The notes under the pieces are model-generated. The model did not search any database. It was not told the origin of the DNA and worked only from the letters and a program-made list of their open reading frames with translations. From the NCBI RefSeq assembly GCF_005877905.1, contig NZ_SWDV01000042.1, positions 1 to 64,000 of the forward strand: DNA of 64,000 nt. The letters are read 5' to 3'. Below are positions 9,418 through 17,311 of the stretch, one piece after another; within the stretch, counting starts at the first letter, position 1; each line of letters starts with the position of its first letter. Position numbers and translations under genes: made by a program. Origin of the DNA: Pseudomonas nicosulfuronedens (lineage in GTDB: Bacteria; Pseudomonadota; Gammaproteobacteria; Pseudomonadales; Pseudomonadaceae).

Positions 9418-9435
9418 GAATGTCGACCGTCATCT
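9418..9435. promoter_or_regulatory. Putative TetR operator before the SDR gene
   Basis: GAATG-TCGACCGT-CATCT shares the central CGACCGTCAT with the site at 5639-5656 and the GAATG arm with 7639-7656. It lies 83 bases upstream of the SDR start. A 20-bp perfect palindrome, AATATTATGCTCATAATATT, follows at 9443-9462. Confidence 0.5.
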
Positions 9436-9442
9436 GAAGTTG

Positions 9443-9462
9443 AATATTATGCTCATAATATT
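9443..9462. promoter_or_regulatory. AT-rich perfect palindrome upstream of the SDR gene
   Basis: AATATTATGCTCATAATATT is AATATTATG and CATAATATT separated by CT. The right arm CATAATATT also occurs at 5674-5682, 17 bases after the TetR-like site there and 18 bases after it here. It is probably an operator or promoter component. The rest of the 9336-9672 gap shows nothing else recognisable. Confidence 0.45.
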
Positions 9463-9672
9463 ATCTGTCAACACCCTCCTCGCAAGGGTGACGAGTGGTC
9501 GGGAAATCGGCAGAACCCACGCACGCCGCGGCCGACAGCCTTCCGGCAGTTTAGATTGCCCATTCTAGAGCGCTCGCGAGAGTCTTTCCGGCGTCTCCAC
9601 ACAAGAACAAACCGGGAGCCACCCCTGCACCTTTCTGCCTGTCTCAACACCGGCGATGCCGGAGGAGGACAC

Positions 9673-9810
9673 ATGCGATTGCGCTGCTTTTTCCTGGGCT
9701 GTGTTTGGGATGAAGGGAATCTGACCGAGGTCGGCCATGTGCCGATGGTTTGCCAACGCTGTATGCGCTGCGGTGCGCAGCGTTATCTGAGCCCCGAGCC
9801 GGACGTCTGA
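9673..9810 (+). CDS. Small cysteine-rich zinc-ribbon-like protein
   Basis: A 45-residue protein with cysteines at 5, 10, 27, 30 and 33. CQRCMRCG forms a CxxCxxC knuckle, and with C5/C10 it could bind one zinc. The pattern (MRLRCFFLGC then a CxxCG near the end) recalls small DUF1660-type proteins, but I cannot confirm the family. The start is supported by a very strong Shine-Dalgarno GGAGGAGGAC ending 2 bases before ATG. It is read rightward and converges on the amine dehydrogenase operon, sharing the terminator hairpin at 9828-9853. The function is unknown. Confidence 0.6.
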   Translation: MRLRCFFLGCVWDEGNLTEVGHVPMVCQRCMRCGAQRYLSPEPDV

Positions 9811-9820
9811 GGTCGGCCGC

Positions 9821-9853
9821 AAAAAAAGCCCGGAGCACGCAGGTGCTCCGGGC
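9821..9853 (-). terminator. Terminator at the end of the qhp structural operon
   Basis: An 11-bp stem GCCCGGAGCAC (9828-9838) and GTGCTCCGGGC (9843-9853) with a 4-base loop. The flanking A run at 9821-9827 gives a T run on the minus strand. It sits 23 bases after the qhpB stop. Confidence 0.88.
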
Positions 9854-9876
9854 ATCGGGGTGTTGCTGGCTGACGA

Positions 9877-11010
9877 TCAGTTGGCCACGAAGGCCTGGCT
9901 GGTGGTGATCGCCATGTCGCCGCCGGGCAGCTTGAGGTCGCCGATGCGCTCCAGGCTGTCGGCATCGAAGATCGCCACGTCGTTCAGGGTGCCGGTCAGG
10001 TACAGCTTGTTGCCGGCCTTGTTGGTCGACAGGCAGTAGTAGGAGTGGTCCAGGTTCGCCGCCTTGACCAGCTTCTGCTCCTTGATGTCGTACTTGGCCA
10101 GACGGTTCAGCACGCCGTAGACGATGTTGCGGTCCTTGGCGGAGCGGATGCCGCTGAAGTACACCTCGGTGACCGGGCCAAAGTCGACGGTCTCGGTCTT
10201 GCCGGTGGCCAGGTCGATGTTGAAGAAGCCGTAGAGGAAATCGGCCGTGGCCATGTCCTGCTTGGCGTCCTTGAACTTCGCCGTGGTGTAGAGCAGCGAG
10301 AAGTCACGCGGGTAGGTTTGCTGGTTCCACACGTAGAGCACATCTGGCGGCGCGTAGTTGGGGCGCTTCCAGTTGCGGCTGGGGATGATCACGTCGAACT
10401 TGCCGGTCTTCACGTCCACCTTGTAGATGTCCGGGCCCGCCACGTACAGGGTGCCGTCGTCGCCGCTCTGCATGATGGTCAGCTGGCGCGGCGCCGGGAA
10501 GGTGCGCACGGGCTTGGCCCCCATGCCATCGGCGACGGAATACACCTGCAGGCGCGGCTGCTGCACCTCGTAGTGCTCGGCGAGGATCAGCGTCGGGTTG
10601 GCGATGGCGTAGATCTCCTTGCCGTCGTGGCTGACGGTCATGGAGAACATCGCCCGCGCGTTCTCGCCCGGCTTCTGCGCGATGGTGGCGTGGAACACCG
10701 GCTTGCAGTCATCGAGCTGGATGCCGTAGATGTCCGCATAGTGGTTGCTGAGGATGTAGGCGACCTTGCGGTCCGGCGACAGCTGGGTCATGCCCGGGCC
10801 ATAGGCACCGGGGATGGTGCAGGTCTTGAACAGCTTGTCGGTCTGCATGTCGATGACGTGCAGGTTGTTCGGGTAGTTGGTGCTGATCAGGTACTCGTGG
10901 CCACTTTCCAGCGCCTTGCCGGTGTCGGCGCCGGTATCGGCGGCGGTGGCTTGCAGCGCGCAGGCCAGCGAGAGGCCGCCGAGCGCGGCGGCGAATGCTT
11001 TTCTGGACAT
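9877..11010 (-). CDS. qhpB: Quinohemoprotein amine dehydrogenase, beta subunit
   Basis: A 377-residue periplasmic subunit with a signal peptide of about 24 residues (MSRKAFAAALGGLSLACALQ then ATAA). The mature part is a seven-bladed beta-propeller built from repeats such as NNLHVIDMQTDKLFKT, LTIMQSGDDGTLYVA and LYLTGTLNDVAIFDADSLE. In QHNDH it packs against the diheme alpha and the cofactor-bearing gamma subunit and helps form the active site. The ATG at 11010 is chosen because the signal peptide begins there; the open frame continues further upstream into qhpC. It is the last gene of the leftward operon and is followed by a clear terminator. The call rests on the protein sequence and on adjacent qhpA, qhpD and qhpC. 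Confidence 0.95.
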   Translation of the reverse strand: MSRKAFAAALGGLSLACALQATAADTGADTGKALESGHEYLISTNYPNNLHVIDMQTDKLFKTCTIPGAYGPGMTQLSPDRKVAYILSNHYADIYGIQLDDCKPVFHATIAQKPGENARAMFSMTVSHDGKEIYAIANPTLILAEHYEVQQPRLQVYSVADGMGAKPVRTFPAPRQLTIMQSGDDGTLYVAGPDIYKVDVKTGKFDVIIPSRNWKRPNYAPPDVLYVWNQQTYPRDFSLLYTTAKFKDAKQDMATADFLYGFFNIDLATGKTETVDFGPVTEVYFSGIRSAKDRNIVYGVLNRLAKYDIKEQKLVKAANLDHSYYCLSTNKAGNKLYLTGTLNDVAIFDADSLERIGDLKLPGGDMAITTSQAFVAN

Positions 11011-11039
11011 GCAGGTTTTCCTCTTGTTCTTCTGACTGC

Positions 11040-11363
11040 TCATTTGTCGTCCGGGAATACGGTGCCGAGGTTGCGCCAGTTCTCGGCCGAAGCCTGCGCA
11101 TCCTTGTTCCAGTCGGGGTAGGTGCTCATCATGTCCGGCACCTGGGCCGGCCACCAGCAAGGGTCGGAGCAGCCGTAGAGGTCCGCTTCCATCGGCTGGC
11201 AGAGCGAAGACACGCCGCCGAACACGTCGACTTCCCAACCCGGGTCGGTGGTGGCCGCGCAGCCGGCCACGGAGTTCATCGCCACCACGTCCTCGATGCG
11301 ATCCTCGGCGGCGGCCTGTTCGAGCTTCTGTGCTTTGGTGTTGATCGCTTTCAGATGTTTCAT
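11040..11363 (-). CDS. qhpC: Quinohemoprotein amine dehydrogenase, gamma subunit (CTQ-bearing)
   Basis: A 107-residue precursor with a 28-residue leader ([10 protein letters not shown] to EDVVA) that is removed by QhpE. In mature numbering every special residue of the P. putida protein is present: Cys37 and Trp43 for the cysteine tryptophylquinone, and Cys7-Glu16, Cys27-Asp33 and Cys41-Asp49 for the thioether bridges. In the precursor these are C65/W71, C35/E44, C55/D61 and C69/D77. Its ATG starts one base after the qhpD stop (TGACATG), so translation is coupled to the maturase that acts on it. It is a RiPP-like substrate that is folded around its own crosslinks and exported by QhpF. Confidence 0.97.
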   Translation of the reverse strand: MKHLKAINTKAQKLEQAAAEDRIEDVVAMNSVAGCAATTDPGWEVDVFGGVSSLCQPMEADLYGCSDPCWWPAQVPDMMSTYPDWNKDAQASAENWRNLGTVFPDDK

Positions 11364-11364
11364 G

Positions 11365-12795
11365 TCAGTGCGCCTTCCGCGGAGTGATGTGGCGGTCGAT
11401 GAAGCTGGGGTTGGAAGCCATGATCCGGCTGTAGACCTCGATGCCGAAATCGACCCAGTCCCTCATCAGTTCGCAGTAGTGGTAGGTGGGGTGCGCCGGG
11501 TCGCCATAGCGCGCGTAGCTCTCGTGGTAGCAGCCGCCGGAGCAGAGGTTGCGGATGTGGCAGCTGGCGCAGCCGGTATCGGTACGGTCCAGGCGCTGCG
11601 ACAGGAAGTCGTTCAGCTCGGCCTGCTTCACCCCTTCATGGACGTTGCCGAAGGTCGGCAAGGACGACCCAGTGAAGCGGTGGCACAGGTTCAGTTCGCC
11701 CTTGTGGTCCACCGCCAGCATCTTCAACCCGGCACCACACGGCAGGGCCTTCTTCTGCCCTTCGTGGATGTCGGTGATCAGCTGGTGCAGGTTGGAGAAG
11801 CCGATGTTGCGCCCTTCCAGCGCCTCGTCCAGGTAGCGGCGACCGAGGGCCTTCATGCCGGCGAAGACCTCCTTCAGCTCGTCCCCGGTGAGGTTGTAGC
11901 TGCTGATATCGCCCGAGGTGACCGGGGCGAAGCCGACTTCGGCGAAGCCCATCTCGTTGAACAGGTGGTTCCAGATGGTCTCGACGTCGGTGACGCCGGT
12001 GGTCAGGGTCACCCGCGCGCCGACCGGCCGTGCGGTGTAGCGCGACAACAGCATGTCGGCCTTGCGCCGCACCACGTCATAGGTGCCCTGCCCGCCTACG
12101 GTGATGCGGTTGCGGTCATGCACCGTCTTCGGCCCGTCGATACTGATGGACAGCCCGAAGCGATGGGCGTTGAGCCAGTCGACGATTTCCTCGGTGAGCA
12201 GTGTGGCGTTGGTGGTCATGACGAAGTCCACCGTCTTGCCCAGCTCGCCGAAACGGCGCTCGCAATACGCGACCATGTGCTCGATGAGCGGGCGGTTGGA
12301 CAGCGGTTCGCCGCCGAAGAACACCACGGTGTAGCGCTGCTCGTCGGGGGATTCCTGGATCAGCATTTCCACCGAGGCTTCGGCAGTTTCCGCGCCCATC
12401 TTCTTGCCGGCGGAGGGCTTGTCCAGGTCTTCCTTGTAGCAGTAGGTGCAGCTCAGGTTGCAGCCGGTGTTGACGTTCAGCACCACGGTGTTGAGCGCAG
12501 TGCGGTCAACCTTCTTGATGCCGATTTCAGGGGTCAGCGGCGAGCCGTCGCTGACCAGCTCCAGCGCGATCAGCTCGCGCAGGGTCTCGTCGATTTCCTC
12601 GGCGCCGAAGCGCCCGCTAAGACGCTGGGTCAGCTCGTCCGGCGAGCAGGCATGCCCGCGCAGCGCGTCGATGATCCCGCCGGTCAACTCGTCGCTGGCG
12701 AACAGCGAGGAGCTGGGGATGTGGAACAACAGGCGGTCGGCGTCGACCTGCACTTCATGCAGGTTGCGCTCGACCAGATTCAAGATGGCGCCCAT
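11365..12795 (-). CDS. qhpD: Radical SAM maturase for QhpC thioether crosslinks
   Basis: A 476-residue radical S-adenosylmethionine protein. The [4Fe-4S]-binding CNLSCTYC motif has cysteines at 112, 116 and 119. A SPASM-type auxiliary cluster domain follows in the C-terminal part, with [19 protein letters not shown] and [14 protein letters not shown] plus a last cysteine in YHYCEL. In the family QhpD forms the three Cys-to-Asp/Glu thioether bonds in QhpC in the cytoplasm. The N-terminal 110 residues look like a peptide-recognition domain. The ATG at 12795 has GGGAGG 7 bases upstream; a longer frame to 12843 lacks a ribosome site. It lies between qhpA and qhpC. Confidence 0.95.
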   Translation of the reverse strand: MGAILNLVERNLHEVQVDADRLLFHIPSSSLFASDELTGGIIDALRGHACSPDELTQRLSGRFGAEEIDETLRELIALELVSDGSPLTPEIGIKKVDRTALNTVVLNVNTGCNLSCTYCYKEDLDKPSAGKKMGAETAEASVEMLIQESPDEQRYTVVFFGGEPLSNRPLIEHMVAYCERRFGELGKTVDFVMTTNATLLTEEIVDWLNAHRFGLSISIDGPKTVHDRNRITVGGQGTYDVVRRKADMLLSRYTARPVGARVTLTTGVTDVETIWNHLFNEMGFAEVGFAPVTSGDISSYNLTGDELKEVFAGMKALGRRYLDEALEGRNIGFSNLHQLITDIHEGQKKALPCGAGLKMLAVDHKGELNLCHRFTGSSLPTFGNVHEGVKQAELNDFLSQRLDRTDTGCASCHIRNLCSGGCYHESYARYGDPAHPTYHYCELMRDWVDFGIEVYSRIMASNPSFIDRHITPRKAH

Positions 12796-12869
12796 GGCGA
12801 CCTCCCGGAACTTTCTTGTTATGCCCGCCCGCAGGCGGGCCACACGCGTTCAGTTCATCCGATCCCGCA

Positions 12870-14441
12870 TCACGGAATCGGCGGGTTATTCCAACGCTGC
12901 ACGGTGACGATCATGTGCCCTTCGCCCTTGTGCGACTGGCCAGCGTCGTCCACCGCGGCAATCACCTTCAGGTTGCCGGCGTTGTTGGTCATCATCTTGC
13001 GCGCCGGGTTCGGGCCGGCGTCGCCCGGCGTGAAGATGCCGCTGTCGGCGTCCATCACCCCGGCGTACTTCACGTCCTCGTCTTCCTTGGCGCGGTCATC
13101 GAACGGCTCGACCGACCACTGCGCGGGGAACACACCGATGCGGAACGGCTTGCCGTCGGCACCCTTGCCCCAGGCCTCGGCGTCGAAGCTGCCCTGGACC
13201 TTGGGCGTGGAGCCGCCATTGCCGCCGATGCGGGAAATGGAGAACTCCGGCACCACCTTGACTTCGGCGATGTCCTTGTACACGGCGAGGCTGCCACCCT
13301 TGGCGGTGCCCACGCTGACATCGCGTTCGCCCACGGCAGCAGCGGCATCGGCCTTGACCTTGACGGTCACGCGCTCCGGCGTCTCGGAAACCACCGAGAC
13401 GACTTCCACGCCCTTGCCGAACGACGGCTTGCCCTTGAGCCCGGTGCCGACGACGCTGACCTCGGTCTCCGCACCGGCCTTCAGGTAGGCAGGCTGCACG
13501 CCCAGCACGTGGCTGGTGCCGTCCTTCGCCGCGACGAAGTCCAGGCCGCGCTCGTCGTGGGCCTTGTCGAACATGCGGCCCTGCATCTGGCCGTTGAGGG
13601 CGGCGAATACCTGGCGCATGGTCACGTCGCCGACTTTCACCGCGCCGCGCCATTCGTAGCCGTTGTAGAGCACCGCGCTGCCCTCGCCGTCGAACGGCGA
13701 GCCGTCGGCATACTTGCCGGTCACGCTGACCTTGAAGGCGTCGTCGCCATCCTTCGCCACCTTCATGCTGCCGGCCACATCACCCTTGCCCGGCATGTGC
13801 CCGGCGAAGCTCCACTCGCCCGCCAGTGTCTCGGCCTTGGGCCGGTTCTTCTGCCAGTCGCTCCAGGCCTTGTCTTCCAGCGGGAAGCGTTTGGCCAGTT
13901 CCGGGACCATCTCTTTCTTCGCCAGGTCGAACCAGTCGCGGTCACGGGCCAGGGCCTGGTATTCCAGCGACGGCCAGCGGCCGAGGTGGAAGTTCACCAG
14001 CTTCTCCCACTCCGCCGCCGGGCGGCGTTGCAGGGCGATGCGCGCGCCCGAGTGGCAACGGGCGCACATCTGCTCGAAGTTGGTATCGAATTTCTCGACG
14101 GTGTTCAACCGGCGCTCGAGGGCGTAACGCACGCCCTCGGTCTCGCTGGGCGCCAGGCCCTGCTTGTCGGCGAGGAACTTGACCACCGCACGACGCTCCT
14201 CGTCGGTGATCTTCAGGCCGTACATCACCTGCATGCGGCCGATGCTCATCAGCCAGCCCTCGGGCGTCTTGCGCTGGTGGCTGATACGGCTGAGGGAATT
14301 GTTGCCTTCGGGCGTATGGCACGCCTGGCACTTGGCGTTGATGATCGCCTGGCCCTCGGGTGCGGCCTGGGCCGTCTGGTGCAGCGCAAGGGCCAGTGCG
14401 GCCAGGGTTCCGGCACCCAGATAGTGCCGAAGTCGTGTCAT
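12870..14441 (-). CDS. qhpA: Quinohemoprotein amine dehydrogenase, alpha subunit (diheme cytochrome c)
   Basis: A 523-residue exported subunit with a signal peptide ending near residue 26 (ALHQTAQA-APEG). Two heme c motifs, CQACH (38-42) and CARCH (126-130), mark the diheme N-terminal domain. The remainder forms the beta-rich domains of the alpha subunit. Electrons from the CTQ cofactor in gamma pass through these hemes to a periplasmic acceptor such as azurin or cytochrome c. The first ATG is at 14441. An in-frame TTG at 14447 lies 7 bases after AGGAGG and may be the true start, adding two residues. A -24/-12 promoter and an inverted-repeat enhancer lie upstream. Confidence 0.95.
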   Translation of the reverse strand: MTRLRHYLGAGTLAALALALHQTAQAAPEGQAIINAKCQACHTPEGNNSLSRISHQRKTPEGWLMSIGRMQVMYGLKITDEERRAVVKFLADKQGLAPSETEGVRYALERRLNTVEKFDTNFEQMCARCHSGARIALQRRPAAEWEKLVNFHLGRWPSLEYQALARDRDWFDLAKKEMVPELAKRFPLEDKAWSDWQKNRPKAETLAGEWSFAGHMPGKGDVAGSMKVAKDGDDAFKVSVTGKYADGSPFDGEGSAVLYNGYEWRGAVKVGDVTMRQVFAALNGQMQGRMFDKAHDERGLDFVAAKDGTSHVLGVQPAYLKAGAETEVSVVGTGLKGKPSFGKGVEVVSVVSETPERVTVKVKADAAAAVGERDVSVGTAKGGSLAVYKDIAEVKVVPEFSISRIGGNGGSTPKVQGSFDAEAWGKGADGKPFRIGVFPAQWSVEPFDDRAKEDEDVKYAGVMDADSGIFTPGDAGPNPARKMMTNNAGNLKVIAAVDDAGQSHKGEGHMIVTVQRWNNPPIP

Positions 14442-14523
14442 CTTCAAGGTCAGGCCTCCTCGGTATTCTTGTTGGTTATTCGCGCCCACCGATGGGCTAA
14501 GAGCGAGCTCTTGAAAGCAGTTT

Positions 14524-14539
14524 TGCAGGTTGTGTGCCA
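14524..14539 (-). promoter_or_regulatory. Sigma-54 (-24/-12) promoter of qhpADCB
   Basis: On the minus strand TGGCACACAACCTGCA matches the sigma-54 consensus TGGCACG-N4-TTGCW with correct GG-to-GC spacing; T12 is replaced by C. Transcription would start about 70 bases before qhpA. It lies 106 bases from the centre of the enhancer-like repeat at 14634-14654. A separate palindrome, CCCGGTGG-ATA-CCACCGGG, lies between them at 14591-14609. Confidence 0.7.
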
Positions 14540-14633
14540 CTACTGCGCAAACCCCGCCAAATCAGGCCTTCGGCGGTATTTGCAGGCACACCCGGTGGAT
14601 ACCACCGGGGTTGCGACGTCACATTTCGCGATT

Positions 14634-14654
14634 GCTGTCTAACTCTGAGACAGG
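14634..14654. promoter_or_regulatory. Enhancer-like inverted repeat upstream of qhpA
   Basis: GCTGTC-N9-GACAGG, overlapping the last codon of the CcmF-like gene. The same 21-base design occurs at 16971-16991 and 19196-19216, each upstream of a -24/-12-like element. It is inferred to be a binding site for the activator encoded at 46493-48391. Confidence 0.6.
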
Positions 14655-16822
14655 GCCCGTGAGACACCCTCCGAAGCAGTATGGTCCGGCTTGCGCAAAG
14701 CGCCGCCCGCCGGGAGCATCAGGGCGCCGAACAGCATGGTGATCAAGCCGACCCAGACCAGCGAGAGGAACGGGAAGCGGCGTACCACCACCACGCTCTC
14801 GATGTCGTCGCCAGGCTCCTTGAGCAGACGCGCCGAGGCCGGCACCCAGATCTGCAGATCACCGCTCCAGCCACGGACGATGAACGGATGCAGCACATAG
14901 CCGCGGTCCGAGGCGAAGCGCGCGTAGTGGTAGTCGAGGATTTCGCAGAGCTGGCGCACCGGCCCCTGGTAGGCCGGCGGGTTGCCCCGGCTGTCCTGGA
15001 ACAGCGCGTGCCCGGCCAATGTGCGCTCGCCATCGCGCAGCTCGACCTTGGCCACCGCGTGGTAGCCGGAGAAGTCCGGCCGGCTGGAGTCCGGCGAGAC
15101 GCGCATCTGCATGCCGCCGATCACCGCGTGCCATTGTTCGAAGGAAGTGCCCGGCGGGATACTGATCTGCTGGTAGCTGTTGAGTGCCGTGGCGGCCAGC
15201 CCGCCCACCAGCGCGATCACCGCGCCGCCATGTACCAGCGCCAGCCCCCCGCTGTAACGCAGGTTGCCCACCCGCCGGCTGCGCCACAGGCTCTGCATGC
15301 CCCAGAGCAGGCAGCTGCCCATCAGGAAGACACCGCCCAACAGCGCCGCATCCAACCACGGCAGCACCCGCACGATGTTCTGCGAGAGCATGCCATCGCC
15401 GTTGTAGCCGCCGCTCAGCCAACCGCCGCGCCAGCCGGTCCAGAACATCACGGCGGCCATCAGCACTGTCGCCAGCAGCGCCAGCCGGGGTCGCCCACAA
15501 CGGCGCAGGAAGCTGTAGCCACCCATCAGACCAATCGCCGCCAGCAGCGGTACGACCCAGTGGGCCAGGCCGTAGCCGTTGACGTCCCACTGGTCGAAGG
15601 CACGGCGCAGGCTGTCCATCTCGGCGGTGGTGGCCCAGGCAGTCAGGGTTTCGAAGAAGGGTTTCAGCTCGCTCGGCCGCTCCATCTCCAGCCATTCGTA
15701 GAGGTGCGCCTGGAGCAGCGCACCGAGGGCCAGCAGTCCGATGCCGGCGAACAGGTAAATGGCCACGTCCAACGTCCAGTCCGAGGCCCCACGCCGACGC
15801 CCTGCCCGCTTGCGCAAGCGCCACCCCGACAGCAGATAGAACGCTGCGAAGGCCAGCAGGATGAATGCCAGAGCCAGATGGCTGAGCCAGGAGGTGGTGC
15901 CGATGTAGCGGTGCGAGCTGGCCAGCACCGTGCTGCGGGTTACCGCCATGGCGCCGCAGGCCATGGCTGCCGCCAACAGGCTGAGCGCTGGTAGCAACCG
16001 AGCGTAGGCGCCGTCCGCGCGCCAGCGACGGGCGCCGTGCAACACCGCGCCGAGCAGCGCCCAGATGATGAACGCCGAGGTCTGCACCGGGTCCCAATGC
16101 CACAGCTGGCCGTAGGTGAAGTCTTCCATGGCCCATGCCATGCCCACGCCAATCCCGGCGCTGAGAATCAGCCAGGCCCAGCGGCTGTAGCGCGGCATCA
16201 CCCAGCCATAGGCATGGCCGCCTCGTCCCAGCGCTTCCAGCGCGGCACCGGCCGGTGCCAGCACCCAGGCGTAGGCGCAGAGGATCAGCGGTGCATGCAG
16301 CGACATCCAGAAAGTCTGCAGGTGGGCGTTCATGCCCTGGCTCGGCTGCGCGGCGAGCCACTCGGCCGGCGTCGCGCTGAAGGGGCCGAGCCAGGCAGCA
16401 GTCGCCACATACCAGGCAGCGATCAGCGCCATGCCCCGCCCCGCCCAACCGGGCAGCCCAGCGCTCCTCAGGGCAATTGCCATGCAGAAGGTTCCCAGCA
16501 ACAGGACCGTGCCTTCGTCGCCGCCCCAGAGGTTGGAGAACTTCAGGTAAGCCGGCAGCGCCGCACTGCTGTAGAGCCAGGCGTAGCGCAGCTGGAAGTG
16601 GTCGGCCACCAGGTGCAGCGCCAGTGCCAGGCAGGCGCCGCACAGCGCGCCGACCGCCACCGGCCATGCGAGCGCGCGCCACTCCTGGCGGACCGCGCCA
16701 AGGGCAATCAGCGCGGCCAGCCCCCAAAGCAACGCATTGCCCGTACCGGGCAGCAGCCACAGCAAAAGACAGATCAACGCGGCGGCCAGCGGCCCCGTCC
16801 TCCACGGCAACGACAGGTGCAT
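14639..16822 (-). CDS. CcmF/NrfE-like cytochrome c heme lyase homologue
   Basis: A 727-residue polytopic membrane protein of the heme-handling CcmF/CcmC superfamily. It has NLWGGDEG at 98-104 (the WGG-G-S loop of CcmF, here with D-E) and WHWDPVQTSAF from 241 (the tryptophan-rich heme-binding motif, with Q for E). Many hydrophobic helices and a C-terminal periplasmic region precede a last membrane helix near the end. Such proteins attach heme to CXXCH apocytochromes. It lies just upstream of, and in line with, the diheme qhpA, which suggests a dedicated role. The ATG at 16822 or a TTG at 16831 fits the AAGGAGG site best; the open frame extends to 16936. It is not a standard qhp gene that I know of. 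Confidence 0.8.
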   Translation of the reverse strand: MHLSLPWRTGPLAAALICLLLWLLPGTGNALLWGLAALIALGAVRQEWRALAWPVAVGALCGACLALALHLVADHFQLRYAWLYSSAALPAYLKFSNLWGGDEGTVLLLGTFCMAIALRSAGLPGWAGRGMALIAAWYVATAAWLGPFSATPAEWLAAQPSQGMNAHLQTFWMSLHAPLILCAYAWVLAPAGAALEALGRGGHAYGWVMPRYSRWAWLILSAGIGVGMAWAMEDFTYGQLWHWDPVQTSAFIIWALLGAVLHGARRWRADGAYARLLPALSLLAAAMACGAMAVTRSTVLASSHRYIGTTSWLSHLALAFILLAFAAFYLLSGWRLRKRAGRRRGASDWTLDVAIYLFAGIGLLALGALLQAHLYEWLEMERPSELKPFFETLTAWATTAEMDSLRRAFDQWDVNGYGLAHWVVPLLAAIGLMGGYSFLRRCGRPRLALLATVLMAAVMFWTGWRGGWLSGGYNGDGMLSQNIVRVLPWLDAALLGGVFLMGSCLLWGMQSLWRSRRVGNLRYSGGLALVHGGAVIALVGGLAATALNSYQQISIPPGTSFEQWHAVIGGMQMRVSPDSSRPDFSGYHAVAKVELRDGERTLAGHALFQDSRGNPPAYQGPVRQLCEILDYHYARFASDRGYVLHPFIVRGWSGDLQIWVPASARLLKEPGDDIESVVVVRRFPFLSLVWVGLITMLFGALMLPAGGALRKPDHTASEGVSRALSQS

Positions 16823-16883
16823 CCTCTTCAAGCCAGGCCTCCTTGTGCAGCGCCGATGCGGCGCCGGGCGAAACAGCCAGCGC

Positions 16884-16899
16884 TTCATGTTGCGTGCCA
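16884..16899 (-). promoter_or_regulatory. Weak -24/-12-like element before the CcmF-like gene
   Basis: On the minus strand TGGCACGCAACATGAA has a perfect -24 half (TGGCACG), but its -12 half is ATGAA instead of TTGCA, including loss of the key C. It is placed 62 bases before the ATG and 83 bases from the repeat at 16971-16991. It is supported mainly by that context. Confidence 0.35.
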
Positions 16900-16970
16900 G
16901 AGGGAAAAAACCTTGTGAATCAGCAACATGAGCCAAGGCAGCAGGCGACGCGACGTGGCAGATCGCGACA

Positions 16971-16991
16971 GCTGTAGCAGCCTGAGACAGT
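16971..16991. promoter_or_regulatory. Enhancer-like inverted repeat before the CcmF-like gene
   Basis: GCTGTA-N9-GACAGT, the same 6-9-6 design as 14634-14654 and 19196-19216, with the inner GCA and TGA shared. It lies in the divergent region between the CcmF-like gene and the MFS gene. The remaining 320 bases to 17311 hold no other clear motif, and I found no good -24/-12 element facing the MFS gene. Confidence 0.55.
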
Positions 16992-17311
16992 TTTACCCGT
17001 TATAGACGATGGTCTAATGGCACTGCGCCACTCTCCAGCAGTGATCGCGAGAAAGGCGCCAGCCAGACACGTCGCTGTGCATCGGCTGTCCGGAACAGGT
17101 GCCAATCCGCGCCAGCCGGGGGATTGCCGGTGATGGCCAGTGGATATCCGCGACAGGCCGATTATGCTTTTCAATGACCTTGAGGCGTGCCGCAGGGCTG
17201 CCTGTATTCACGCTTTGCGCAATCCGTACGACCTGACATCAGCCCTGGGCTCGAGTGCGGTAACGGTATTGAGGGACTCCGGCCCAACACAAGAACAAAA
17301 CGGAGACGAAC

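Noticed and set aside
17034-17050. TGGCAC element facing the MFS gene
   Set aside because: The -12 half does not fit (CAC instead of TTGC), so it is not a sigma-54 promoter.
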